Program-made: the position numbers and the translations under genes | Shown here: piece by piece, positions 9,370 to 16,370 of the stretch | Layout of the letters: each line of letters opens with the position of its first letter | Numbering within the stretch: the stretch's first letter is position 1 | The notes under the pieces: model-generated | Told to the model about the DNA's origin: nothing | Databases searched by the model: none | What the model saw: the letters and a program-made list of their open reading frames with translations, nothing else | Source: Sulfurimonas sp. | GTDB lineage: Bacteria > Campylobacterota > Campylobacteria > Campylobacterales > Sulfurimonadaceae | DNA: 64,000 bases | Assembly: GCF_016744025.1 (NCBI RefSeq) | Contig: NZ_JADGFC010000002.1 | Span: 1 to 64,000, forward strand | Direction of reading: 5' to 3'

Positions 9370-10026
9370 ATGGAAAAAATGGCAGGTCATCCAATAAATT
9401 TATCACATAGACAATTTTCTACAAAAACAGAAGCTACAAGTTTTTTTAAAGAAATGCTTGAAAGCTACAACGATGGGGATACGGTATCATTAATAGATGA
9501 CAATATACTTTTCGATTTAATTCAACGTCATCCGGAAGTTGAAGAAAAGATTGGAGTAGGAATAACTAGTTTTTATAGAGATACATCACCAAATCATCCG
9601 ACAAGTTGTTTTCATGTAAAACGAAACGATGATAGTAGTACAGATTTTTCAATAAAGACATGTATAAATAATGCTAGTCCAACACTATTGCAAGATTTTT
9701 ACTCGGCATGTCGAACTGCTATTTCATTAAAGTTAATCGAAGAGAAAAAACAAATATTTAGTCATAGGGAAGTGCCTTGTTCTATTACTGGAGAATTAGT
9801 CACAATTGACGATTCTGAATATAGACATACTCAACCACGATTTAGAGATATAGTTAATAACTTTATAATTTCAGAAAACTTAATAATAACCAACGATATG
9901 ATTGTAGATAATGCAGATATGCAATATATAACGTCATTTGAGAATCAAGAATTAGCAAATAAATTTAATACTTTTCATTCAGAGTGTGCAAATTTAGAAA
10001 TAGTGAAAAAATTTGTAAGAAGATAA
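9370..10026 (+). CDS. DUF3223 / DCL-like protein
   Basis: Residues about 12-95 match the DUF3223 (DCL) domain: RQFSTKTEATSFFKEML, then NDGDTVS, the core LIQRHPEVEEKIGVGI, CFHVKRNDDSSTDFS and the closing KTCI. In plants, DCL-type domains occur in a chloroplast rRNA-maturation factor and in the RNA polymerase V tail; the bacterial role is unknown. The remaining 120 residues, with REVPCSITGELVTIDDSEYRHTQPRFRDIV, may form a second small domain that binds or cuts nucleic acid. That idea is inferred from the Cys/His-containing layout and not from a recognised motif. The ATG at 9379 is an equally possible start; no good ribosome site is seen. It leads the island and is 68 nt from the next gene. Confidence 0.8.
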   Translation: MEKMAGHPINLSHRQFSTKTEATSFFKEMLESYNDGDTVSLIDDNILFDLIQRHPEVEEKIGVGITSFYRDTSPNHPTSCFHVKRNDDSSTDFSIKTCINNASPTLLQDFYSACRTAISLKLIEEKKQIFSHREVPCSITGELVTIDDSEYRHTQPRFRDIVNNFIISENLIITNDMIVDNADMQYITSFENQELANKFNTFHSECANLEIVKKFVRR

Positions 10027-10094
10027 AAAATACACTTTAAATATGAAAATTTATTTATGATAAAATAATAATAATTAGTGATTAAGGACAATCA

Positions 10095-11114
10095 ATGGCA
10101 AAAGACCTGACAAATTCAAATTTAGAACGACAAAATATATTAAATAATCCGTATGCAATTCAAGAAATACAAAAAGCAACAAATATTACAGGTGTTAATT
10201 TTGAAGATAATTTACGATTAACGAAAGAACAAGTAGCTATGTTCTTTGATGTCGATATACGAACTATTGAACGTTACCTTGAATCACATACAAGTGAATT
10301 AGGACAGAATGGTTATATAGTTATTAAAGGTCAAAAACTAAAAGATTTTCGTGCTGCAATTGAAGATCAATCTGTGACCGACATTGATGTCGGTCACAAA
10401 GTTCGAAACCTCGGTATATTCGACTTCAGGTCGCTATTAAATATTGCAATGCTATTAACAGAAAGTGAAACAGCACGAGTGTTAAGACAGACTATTTTAG
10501 ATATTGTTATTGATACAATTAATCAGCGTACTGGAGGAGGAACTAAGTATATAAATCAACGTGATGAAGAATTTATACAAGCTTCTTTTGCTGAAGAAAA
10601 CTATCGTAAAGAATTTACAGATGCATTACGTGACTATGTTAGTATGGGACCATTTAAATACCCTTTATATACCGATAAAATATATGTATCAATATTTCGT
10701 GAGAATTCAAAGGCTTACAGAAAAGTTCTTAAACTACATGAAAAAGACAAAGTTAGAGATACCTTTTATTCAGAAATTTTAGACCTAATTGCATCTTTTG
10801 AATTTGGATTTGCAAAATCATTAGAGAAAACAAGTAAAATATATGCCAGACCTTTAACTTCCTTAGAAGTTGAAAAGCTATATAAAGAATTTGAAGCACA
10901 AGACCATTGGAGACCACTAGTAGAACGTGCCCGTAATAAAATGGCAAGTCGTGATTTAGCATTTAGAGATGCATTACATAAGCAATTATCAGAATATATC
11001 ACTCCTGTTCAAGGCTCAGAATTTGAACGTTTTCTTGGAGATAAAAGTAAAGAACTTGAGGAACGTCTTGAAGATGCGAAAGATGTTTTTAAACGTCTTA
11101 AAGAAAGAGAATAA
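10095..11114 (+). CDS. RhuM-like DNA-binding protein, putative partner of Doc
   Basis: A 339-residue protein with a helix-turn-helix at about residues 41-65 (LTKEQVAMFFDVDIRTIERYL). A conserved block follows at about 100-160 (GHKVRNLGIFDFRSLLNIAM, then TESETARVLRQTILDIV), and the C-terminus is a charged coiled coil (about 310-339). The HTH plus conserved block resembles virulence RhuM-family and related DNA-binding proteins often found next to Fic/Doc genes. Its stop is followed after 2 nt by the ATG of the Doc gene, so the two are one translational unit. It may be the antitoxin and autorepressor, although it is far larger than Phd and shows no Phd-like segment. A perfect 24-bp palindrome lies inside the gene. 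Arginine codons are mostly CGN by eye. Confidence 0.7.
   Translation: MAKDLTNSNLERQNILNNPYAIQEIQKATNITGVNFEDNLRLTKEQVAMFFDVDIRTIERYLESHTSELGQNGYIVIKGQKLKDFRAAIEDQSVTDIDVGHKVRNLGIFDFRSLLNIAMLLTESETARVLRQTILDIVIDTINQRTGGGTKYINQRDEEFIQASFAEENYRKEFTDALRDYVSMGPFKYPLYTDKIYVSIFRENSKAYRKVLKLHEKDKVRDTFYSEILDLIASFEFGFAKSLEKTSKIYARPLTSLEVEKLYKEFEAQDHWRPLVERARNKMASRDLAFRDALHKQLSEYITPVQGSEFERFLGDKSKELEERLEDAKDVFKRLKERE
10373..10398. repeat. Perfect 12+12 bp palindrome inside the HTH gene
   Basis: TGTGACCGACAT and ATGTCGGTCACA are exact reverse complements separated by TG. The repeat is unusually GC-rich for this island. It covers the codons for roughly residues 93-101, at the boundary between the HTH region and the conserved block. 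It could be an operator, a strong mRNA hairpin, or a coding coincidence. Confidence 0.9.
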
Positions 11115-11116
11115 TA

Positions 11117-11560
11117 ATGTCATTAATCTATTTAACTCTTGAACAGGCTATCGAAACTCATGAAAAAACTGTTGATATAAGTGGAGGTGGTGCTAAAGGT
11201 CACTTAGATGTTGAGAAACTAGGTAGTTGTCTTGAACATATTCAAAATGATGACTATTACCCTACATTTGAAAAAAAGCTTACTCATATATTTTTTTGTG
11301 CGAACAAGTTTCATTGTTTTGAAGATGGAAATAAGCGTATCGCAATTTCTATAGGAGCACAATTTCTTTTGTTAAATGGATATGTTTTTGCTGTTCAACG
11401 TTTTCTAAGAGAAATGGAAAATATAAGCTATCATGTAGCTGCAGGTCTCATTGATAAAGATTTTTTAGAAGAAATCATATCAGCTGTTATAACTGATGAT
11501 ATTGATGATGAATCATTAAAATTGAAAATATTTACAGTAATTTCACAAGAATTATCTTAA
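11117..11560 (+). CDS. doc: Doc/Fic-family toxin
   Basis: A 147-residue death-on-curing type Fic protein. The active-site loop HCFEDGNKR (residues 66-74) fits HxFx(D/E)xN(K/G)R. Lysine replaces the second loop glycine (GNK rather than GNG), as in P1 Doc, which phosphorylates EF-Tu rather than AMPylating it, so a kinase-like activity is inferred. The N-terminal YLTLEQAIETHEK and glycine-rich SGGGAKGHLD segments also match Doc. The start lies 2 nt after the stop of the HTH protein, implying coupling. No classical phd gene is present. The catalytic motif is intact, so the gene does not look decayed. Confidence 0.87.
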   Translation: MSLIYLTLEQAIETHEKTVDISGGGAKGHLDVEKLGSCLEHIQNDDYYPTFEKKLTHIFFCANKFHCFEDGNKRIAISIGAQFLLLNGYVFAVQRFLREMENISYHVAAGLIDKDFLEEIISAVITDDIDDESLKLKIFTVISQELS

Positions 11561-11599
11561 AATAAGTAGTAGAAAATATAACAAAACTTTGGAACTAAT

Positions 11600-11618
11600 A
11601 AATTTTTTATAAAAATTT
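11600..11618. terminator. AT-only hairpin after doc
   Basis: AAATTTTT and AAAAATTT form a perfect 8-bp stem with a three-base loop, 40 nt after doc. The stem contains no G-C pairs, so terminator strength is doubtful. Confidence 0.25.
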
Positions 11619-11731
11619 GCAGTTAAAGTCACCCGTTATCTTCAACGTTATGCTAAAGCAAACTCTTCAATCGACATAAAACTTTTGAAGTTATAGAATG
11701 GCAAAACACAGTTCCTTACCGCAAGAAATAG

Positions 11732-11935
11732 TTATTCCTCAAACTTGAGTAAATCACCTATCTCGCATTTAAGTGCTTGACAGACCTTAGCTATTATCTT
11801 TGCGTCATAACGTTGGATTCTATCCTTGTGATACTCGTTAAGAGATTGTCTGCTAACACCTGTAATAATAGAAAGCTTATTAATACTCATCTCTTTTTCT
11901 AACATCACCTGAGCCAATACATTTTTAAATCGCAT
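11732..11935 (-). CDS. Small XRE-family transcriptional regulator
   Basis: A 67-residue Cro/CI-type helix-turn-helix protein, essentially one domain. The helix-turn-helix core is MSINKLSIITGVSRQSLNEY, and the family-typical tail is KVCQALKCEIGDLLKFEE. The ATG follows AGGATAAAG. It faces away from the 49-residue ORF at 12076 across a 140-nt gap with palindromic sites, which is the arrangement of a self-regulating divergent switch. Single-domain regulators of this kind often belong to mobile elements or control a divergent gene. The target here is inferred. Confidence 0.88.
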   Translation of the reverse strand: MRFKNVLAQVMLEKEMSINKLSIITGVSRQSLNEYHKDRIQRYDAKIIAKVCQALKCEIGDLLKFEE

Positions 11936-11956
11936 CTTTATCCTATTTACTGTTAA

Positions 11957-11972
11957 TGAATATATATTGACA
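11957..11972. promoter_or_regulatory. Imperfect operator-like palindrome near the XRE start
   Basis: TGAATATATATTGACA matches the perfect palindrome at 12003 over AATATATATTGAC and lies 22-37 nt upstream of the XRE start codon. The repetition of the same sequence on both sides of the divergent gap suggests two binding sites. Confidence 0.5.
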
Positions 11973-12002
11973 TTCTATTTGAATGATGATATTATTACAA
12001 TT

Positions 12003-12018
12003 GTCAATATATATTGAC
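12003..12018. promoter_or_regulatory. Perfect 16-bp palindromic operator candidate
   Basis: GTCAATATATATTGAC is its own reverse complement. It lies midway between the divergent XRE and 49-residue genes and shares its core with 11957-11972. Dyads of this length fit a small Cro-like dimer. Binding by the adjacent XRE protein is inferred. Confidence 0.6.
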
Positions 12019-12029
12019 GACAATAACTA

Positions 12030-12060
12030 TTGACAGTTAACTATATTATTTGTTTATAAT
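12030..12060 (+). promoter_or_regulatory. Candidate promoter for the 49-residue ORF
   Basis: A consensus TTGACA (12030-12035) and a consensus TATAAT (12055-12060) are separated by 19 nt, slightly longer than ideal. The -35 is 11 nt from the perfect palindrome, so a bound repressor could block polymerase. Confidence 0.5.
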
Positions 12061-12075
12061 AGAAAGGGATATTTC

Positions 12076-12225
12076 ATGAAAAATTCTAAAATTAAAGAAA
12101 AAATAGAAGAATTAAAGCAGATGCTATTAGCCTTAAATGCTTTAGGTACACTTGACTCAAAGACCTATCGTTTAATTGAAAATCATATCAATGGACTATT
12201 TTGTAAACAGAAGCTTGAAAATTAG
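12076..12225 (+). CDS. Small 49-residue helical protein of unknown function
   Basis: A short frame starting at ATG 12076, preceded by AAAGGGA at good spacing and a consensus-like promoter. The product begins MKNSKIKEKIEELKQMLLAL and ends CKQKLEN. It is lysine- and leucine-rich with helix-forming composition, a likely cytoplasmic two-helix peptide, and has no signal or membrane segment. It is divergent from the XRE regulator, and the shared operator-like sites suggest it is the regulated gene. I do not recognise a family. Confidence 0.5.
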   Translation: MKNSKIKEKIEELKQMLLALNALGTLDSKTYRLIENHINGLFCKQKLEN

Positions 12226-12263
12226 AATAACACTTCAATAGAATTATTTATGCAACTTTAAGA

Positions 12264-12269
12264 TATAAT
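12264..12269 (+). promoter_or_regulatory. Candidate -10 element for the RecA2-like gene
   Basis: TATAAT lies 37 nt upstream of the ATG at 12307; AGGA precedes the start by 6 nt. No -35 was recognised. Confidence 0.4.
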
Positions 12270-12306
12270 TCGACCAATAATTTAAATTGCTTACTTAGGA
12301 CTTCTT

Positions 12307-13167
12307 ATGTCATCGACACAATCAACTATCAAACCAAACAACCACCGCGTTCATCCATGTCCTAATGATAAGAAATTATCTCTAGTTAACAAACTTATAT
12401 CTGATAACAGAGAGAGTAAAATCATCGTAGTAACATCTATAGATGCTAAAAGTGTTGAAGATTTTTTACAAAATGAAAACTCTCAAGCACTAGAAAATGT
12501 ACAAGTTGTAGATGACAGAACTCTTATCAAAGATGAGACACTTGTTTGTGACTTATTAATCAGTCTTGATGTACCTGGTAAAGCTGTTTTATATATGGCT
12601 AGACTTGCTCATACTACAAGTAGAGCTCTTCTTCTTTTAAACGAAACTGAGCAAAAACTTCTTTATCCTATTGAGACTCTTTTAGGTCGTGTAATCAAGC
12701 AAGACATAATAGAAGGTTTTGAGTATGTAGTTATTGAAAAACCACAAACAGACTCAAAATATACTCCTAAAAAGATGACTCAAAGTCAAATAAAAGAAGA
12801 AGCTAAAAAACGTTACGATAAAGAAACTGGTGAGCCAAAGCCAAAAAGAGAATACTCTGACGACAAAAAAGACTTCAAGAAAGATTTTAAAAGAGATGAT
12901 AAAAAAGACTTTAAAAGAGATGACAAGAAAGATTTCAAAAAAGACTTTAACAAATCAGGCAAAGACGACAAATGGGCTAAAAAAGACAAAGCACCAAATA
13001 AGTACTTAGGTAAAGATGAAAATGGCAAAGCAATCTTCTCAGGAAAAAGTGGAGATAGAAACCATCGTCATGATGGATCACAAAGAGAAGAAGGTTATCC
13101 TCCAAAAAAAGTTGGAAGAAAAATTAACATCAAGTCTCTTAAAAAATCTGAAGATAAAAAAGACTAA
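12307..13167 (+). CDS. Lone degenerate RecA2 (helicase-C-like) protein with K/D-rich tail
   Basis: A 286-residue protein. Residues about 25-145 can be laid on the second RecA domain of DEAD-box helicases. IIVVTSIDAKSVEDFL parallels [14 protein letters not shown], and LLISLDVPGKAVLYMARLAH parallels the segment ending in motif VI. Motif [10 protein letters not shown] is replaced by ARLAHTTS, losing the arginine finger, and there is no RecA1 domain, Walker A or DEAD box, so helicase activity is not expected. Residues about 175-286 are low complexity, with repeats of KKDFKRDD, and are strongly basic, suggesting RNA binding or ribosome association. The fold call is by eye. The gene overlaps the convergent outer-membrane protein gene by 4 nt. 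A role as a helicase or RNA-degradation accessory is speculation. Confidence 0.6.
   Translation: MSSTQSTIKPNNHRVHPCPNDKKLSLVNKLISDNRESKIIVVTSIDAKSVEDFLQNENSQALENVQVVDDRTLIKDETLVCDLLISLDVPGKAVLYMARLAHTTSRALLLLNETEQKLLYPIETLLGRVIKQDIIEGFEYVVIEKPQTDSKYTPKKMTQSQIKEEAKKRYDKETGEPKPKREYSDDKKDFKKDFKRDDKKDFKRDDKKDFKKDFNKSGKDDKWAKKDKAPNKYLGKDENGKAIFSGKSGDRNHRHDGSQREEGYPPKKVGRKINIKSLKKSEDKKD
12860..12951 (+). repeat. Tandem coding repeats (KKDF/KRDD)
   Basis: The K/D-rich tail is encoded by imperfect direct repeats, each about 18-27 nt, of the type GATAAAAAAGACTTTAAAAG. Repeat copies differ by third-position changes, so the array is not recent. It could change length by slippage. Confidence 0.65.
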
Positions 13168-13664
13168 AAAGACGCTCCAAACACAAGCTCAGGATATGTG
13201 CTTGAACAACTATCTTGCCACTCAGCGCAAGATGATTGGTGCTCGCTTACCACTCCAAAACTAACATAAGAGTTTGGAGATAAGATCATTGCTATCCCTA
13301 ACCTTCCACCATATGACTCATAATCTTCATAACCATCACTAACATATGTTTGTCTCGCAAATCCTCCAAAGTAAGGACGAAACTCTTGATCCAAAGGTAC
13401 ATAGTAAGTCGCTGTTGTAGTCACTTGTTTTAGTGTTGGAGTAGCTCCAAGCCAGCTCATAACACCAAGAGAAACTGACAAGTTATCTTGAACAAAGTAC
13501 TCGGCACTAAAACCCAATATTGTATAATTTTGCTCTCCATCTTCAACAGTAGTTAAATTACCATTTCCGATACTTAGACCAAGACTTACGTTTGAGCTTT
13601 TAAATAGTTCTGCATTTGCTACACTGCTAAGTACTAACAGTGCTAATATAATTTTTTTTATCAA
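13164..13664 (-). CDS. Small outer-membrane beta-barrel protein
   Basis: A 166-residue exported protein. The N-terminus is a clear signal peptide (KKIILALLVLSSVANA, cleavage after ANA). The rest alternates hydrophobic and polar residues, as in YTILGFSAEYFVQDNLSVSL and GGRLGIAMI, and ends in phenylalanine, the usual barrel C-terminal signature. An OmpW/OmpA-like eight-strand size is plausible; no specific family was recognised. The start is TTG at 13664, overlapping the PBP stop as TTGA, with a GAGGAG site 8 nt upstream. Two cysteines (SSCAEWQDSCSS) near the C-terminus could form a disulfide. Confidence 0.72.
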   Translation of the reverse strand: MIKKIILALLVLSSVANAELFKSSNVSLGLSIGNGNLTTVEDGEQNYTILGFSAEYFVQDNLSVSLGVMSWLGATPTLKQVTTTATYYVPLDQEFRPYFGGFARQTYVSDGYEDYESYGGRLGIAMILSPNSYVSFGVVSEHQSSCAEWQDSCSSTYPELVFGASF

Positions 13665-15661
13665 AATAATAACTCCTCTTCTGGTTTTGCGTCATTTTCA
13701 GTTCTAGGTGGTTTTGAGATATCACTAAAATACTCTTTTCTTTTTCCTACATCAACTTCAACTATTCCCTCAGGAGCTATAAACTCCCTTTGTATCTGTG
13801 GATATAACTTTAAAACATTTTGGTAATACTGAGCAAAAGCAGGACCGGCTATCTTACCACCAGTTTCCCATCTATGCATTGGAGTATTATCATCATTTCC
13901 AAACCAGACTATTGTCTCTATAGTTGGTGAATAACCTGCGAACCAACCATCTATATTTTTGTTTGTAGTTCCTGTTTTTCCTGCTAGTTCTATACCTTTA
14001 GCTCTAGCTCTTCTACCCGTACCACGACTAACAACGTCTCTTAATATAGTAGTCATTATAAAAGCTTGTGTAGGTTCTGTTATAAACTGAGTCTTCTCAC
14101 TTTTTTCATAAATAGTATTTCCATTTTTATCTATATATCTAATTAGATGCGGCTCTATTTGAAGTCCATGATTTGCAAAAGATGTGTAGTACTTTGCAAG
14201 CTCTAGTGGTGAAACGGAAATAGTTCCTAGAGAAATAGATAAATCACGAGGAAGATTTTTTATACCAAACTTGTCTAACTCTCTTAGTAACTGCTGTAAG
14301 CCAATATCATTTACAAGATTTATAGTTGCAAGATTTCTAGAGTGTATAAGTGCTTCTCTTAAAGAGATAAGACCTTTATAGTTCTTTTCATAGTTTTTAG
14401 GTTGCCACTTCATCTCTTCGCCATCTTTTTCATACTTGTAAGTTCTAGAGACATCTATAAGTTTAGTAGCTCCAGAATAACCTAAGTCAACTGCAACTTG
14501 GTAGATAAAAGGTTTAAAAGCAGAACCAGGAAGTCTCTTTCCTTGTGTTGCACGGTTGTATGAAGAAATTTTATAGTCAGTACTTCCAACTAGTGCCAAT
14601 ATATCTCCTGTGGCTGAATCAAGTGATACAAGAGCTCCATTTAATACAGTTGTGTTTACATCTGGAGATATTTCGTAGTCTGGTTTTCTTAGAAGAATCT
14701 TCGCTTCTCTTACTTTATAAGCTTCGATTCTTGCTAGTGACTTGTCATAAGCACTTTTTAGAGATTCTCTAGCAACTTTTTGAAGTCTGATATCAATAGT
14801 AGTATATATCTCATAACCACCTGTTTTCATATCGTCTATACCTAGTTTTCTTGCACGTCTAGCAACTTCATCAACGATAAATGGTGCTTTGTTTTGAGTA
14901 AGAGTGTCGTTAAAAACTTCAGGATTTTCTTCTAAAGCAGTTTTATAAGCCAAATCATCTATCCAACCAAGTACATGCATTCTGTCTATAACGCGATTTG
15001 CTCTGCCCATTGAGATTTCATAGTTTTTTGTCGGGGCGTAAGTACTTGGTGCTTTTGGAAGTCCAACCAAAATAGCCATCTCTTTAAGAGTCAAATCTGC
15101 AAGCTTTTTATGAAAATATCCATCTGCAGCTGTCTTTATACCGTAATAACCATGACCGTAATAAATCTCATTTAAGTAGCATTCTAGAATCTGCTCTTTT
15201 GTAAGAGCACGTTCAATCTTTAGAGCAAAGATAGCTTCTTTTATCTTTCTTGATAATTTTTTTTCTCTTGTTAAAAGTACATTTTTCACTAACTGTTGAG
15301 TAATTGTACTAGCACCTTCAACAGCCTTACCAGCTCTTATAACTTTTATAGCTGCACGAAAGATAGCATCTATATTGATACCTGGATGCTCAAAAAAAGT
15401 TGTATCTTCTATGGCTACAAGGGCTTCAATAACCCTTGGAGGAATCTCATCAAAAGATGCATAGTATCTATGTTTTTTATCAAATATATTTGCTATTTTA
15501 TCGCCGTTTTTATCGTAGATTCTAGTTGTTACATCTGGCTGATAATTTGTTAATGCAGAAACATCATAGTTTTGCACAGTTAAAAAATACCCCAGTACTA
15601 AAAAGGGAGATAAAAATCCCAGTAGTAATATGCTTAAAAATATATTTTTAAGTTTGCTCAT
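13661..15661 (-). CDS. mrcA: Penicillin-binding protein 1A (bifunctional)
   Basis: Class A peptidoglycan synthase, anchored in the inner membrane with periplasmic catalytic domains; 666 residues. An N-terminal membrane helix is followed by the GT51 transglycosylase, with ALVAIEDTTFFEHPGINID, GASTITQQLVKN and KIKEAIFALKIE. The transpeptidase has SAFKPF (the SxxK serine), HSRN (SxN box) and GKTGTTN (KTG box) in order. All catalytic motifs are intact. The C-terminal ~30 residues are polar. It is translationally coupled to the ABC ATPase upstream (ATGA) and to the outer-membrane protein downstream (TTGA). Confidence 0.96.
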   Translation of the reverse strand: MSKLKNIFLSILLLGFLSPFLVLGYFLTVQNYDVSALTNYQPDVTTRIYDKNGDKIANIFDKKHRYYASFDEIPPRVIEALVAIEDTTFFEHPGINIDAIFRAAIKVIRAGKAVEGASTITQQLVKNVLLTREKKLSRKIKEAIFALKIERALTKEQILECYLNEIYYGHGYYGIKTAADGYFHKKLADLTLKEMAILVGLPKAPSTYAPTKNYEISMGRANRVIDRMHVLGWIDDLAYKTALEENPEVFNDTLTQNKAPFIVDEVARRARKLGIDDMKTGGYEIYTTIDIRLQKVARESLKSAYDKSLARIEAYKVREAKILLRKPDYEISPDVNTTVLNGALVSLDSATGDILALVGSTDYKISSYNRATQGKRLPGSAFKPFIYQVAVDLGYSGATKLIDVSRTYKYEKDGEEMKWQPKNYEKNYKGLISLREALIHSRNLATINLVNDIGLQQLLRELDKFGIKNLPRDLSISLGTISVSPLELAKYYTSFANHGLQIEPHLIRYIDKNGNTIYEKSEKTQFITEPTQAFIMTTILRDVVSRGTGRRARAKGIELAGKTGTTNKNIDGWFAGYSPTIETIVWFGNDDNTPMHRWETGGKIAGPAFAQYYQNVLKLYPQIQREFIAPEGIVEVDVGKRKEYFSDISKPPRTENDAKPEEELLF

Positions 15662-16347
15662 TGTCTAAATTCCCTGTTCGCAAAATTTGCTTCAATTAAT
15701 GTTTGTGTATATTTTTCTTGTGGAGCATTTAAAATACTTTGCATATTCCCGCTCTCAACTATTTTTCCGTCTTTTATAACGCATATCTCATCACAAATAA
15801 GCTTTGCTGAGTTCATATCGTGAGTTACAAATAGCATCTTAAAACCATGTTTCTTTTGTAAATCTCTTAACAAATCCAAAATCAAAACTCTCGTCTCAGG
15901 ATCTAGGGCTGTTGTTGGTTCATCCAAGAGAATGAGTTTTGGATCTTGTTCCAAAGCCATAGCTATAACAACTCTTTGTAGTTGTCCACCTGATAGTTCA
16001 GGAGCAAATCTATCTGCTAGTTCTATGTCTAAGTCTACCTGATCAAAAAGTTCTTTAATTCTTTTATCATCTACAAAAAATTGTTTTCTAATTTTTGTAA
16101 GTGGAGATAGCGCGGTAAATGGATTTTGAGGAACAAAAGAGAGGTCTTTTCCAGCTTTTAGTTCAAACTTTGACTCTACTTCTAATTCAACAGCCATACT
16201 ATTAGGCAACATTCCCAAAAGTGCTTTTAGTGTTAAGCTTTTTCCACTTCCACTCTGCCCAACAAGAGCTAATGAAGAAGTTATCTCAAAGTCTATATCT
16301 ACTAAAGTTATGTCTTTTAGTGAAATTTTCAGCTGCTTAATTTTCAT
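15658..16347 (-). CDS. ABC transporter ATP-binding protein (peptide/nickel-type)
   Basis: A single nucleotide-binding domain of 229 residues with Walker A GQSGSGKS, signature LSGGQLQRV, Walker B LILLDEPT, and H-loop FVTHD. Sequence style is that of OppD/DppD/NikD ATPases, although shorter, lacking the C-terminal oligopeptide extension. No permease or binding-protein genes are adjacent, so its substrate is unknown; a detached importer component or a non-transport ATPase is possible. The ribosome site is weak. It lies 23 nt downstream of the methylase gene and overlaps the PBP start. Confidence 0.85.
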   Translation of the reverse strand: MKIKQLKISLKDITLVDIDFEITSSLALVGQSGSGKSLTLKALLGMLPNSMAVELEVESKFELKAGKDLSFVPQNPFTALSPLTKIRKQFFVDDKRIKELFDQVDLDIELADRFAPELSGGQLQRVVIAMALEQDPKLILLDEPTTALDPETRVLILDLLRDLQKKHGFKMLFVTHDMNSAKLICDEICVIKDGKIVESGNMQSILNAPQEKYTQTLIEANFANREFRQ

Positions 16348-16370
16348 AATATATTTTATCTAATTTCTGC

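Noticed and set aside
9037..12306. Prophage or integrative element
   Set aside because: No integrase, recombinase, structural phage gene, tRNA target or flanking direct repeat was found.
12813..13028. Antisense ORF rich in L, S and F
   Set aside because: It is a mirror of the K/D repeat tail of the plus-strand gene, with composition fully explained by the repeats.
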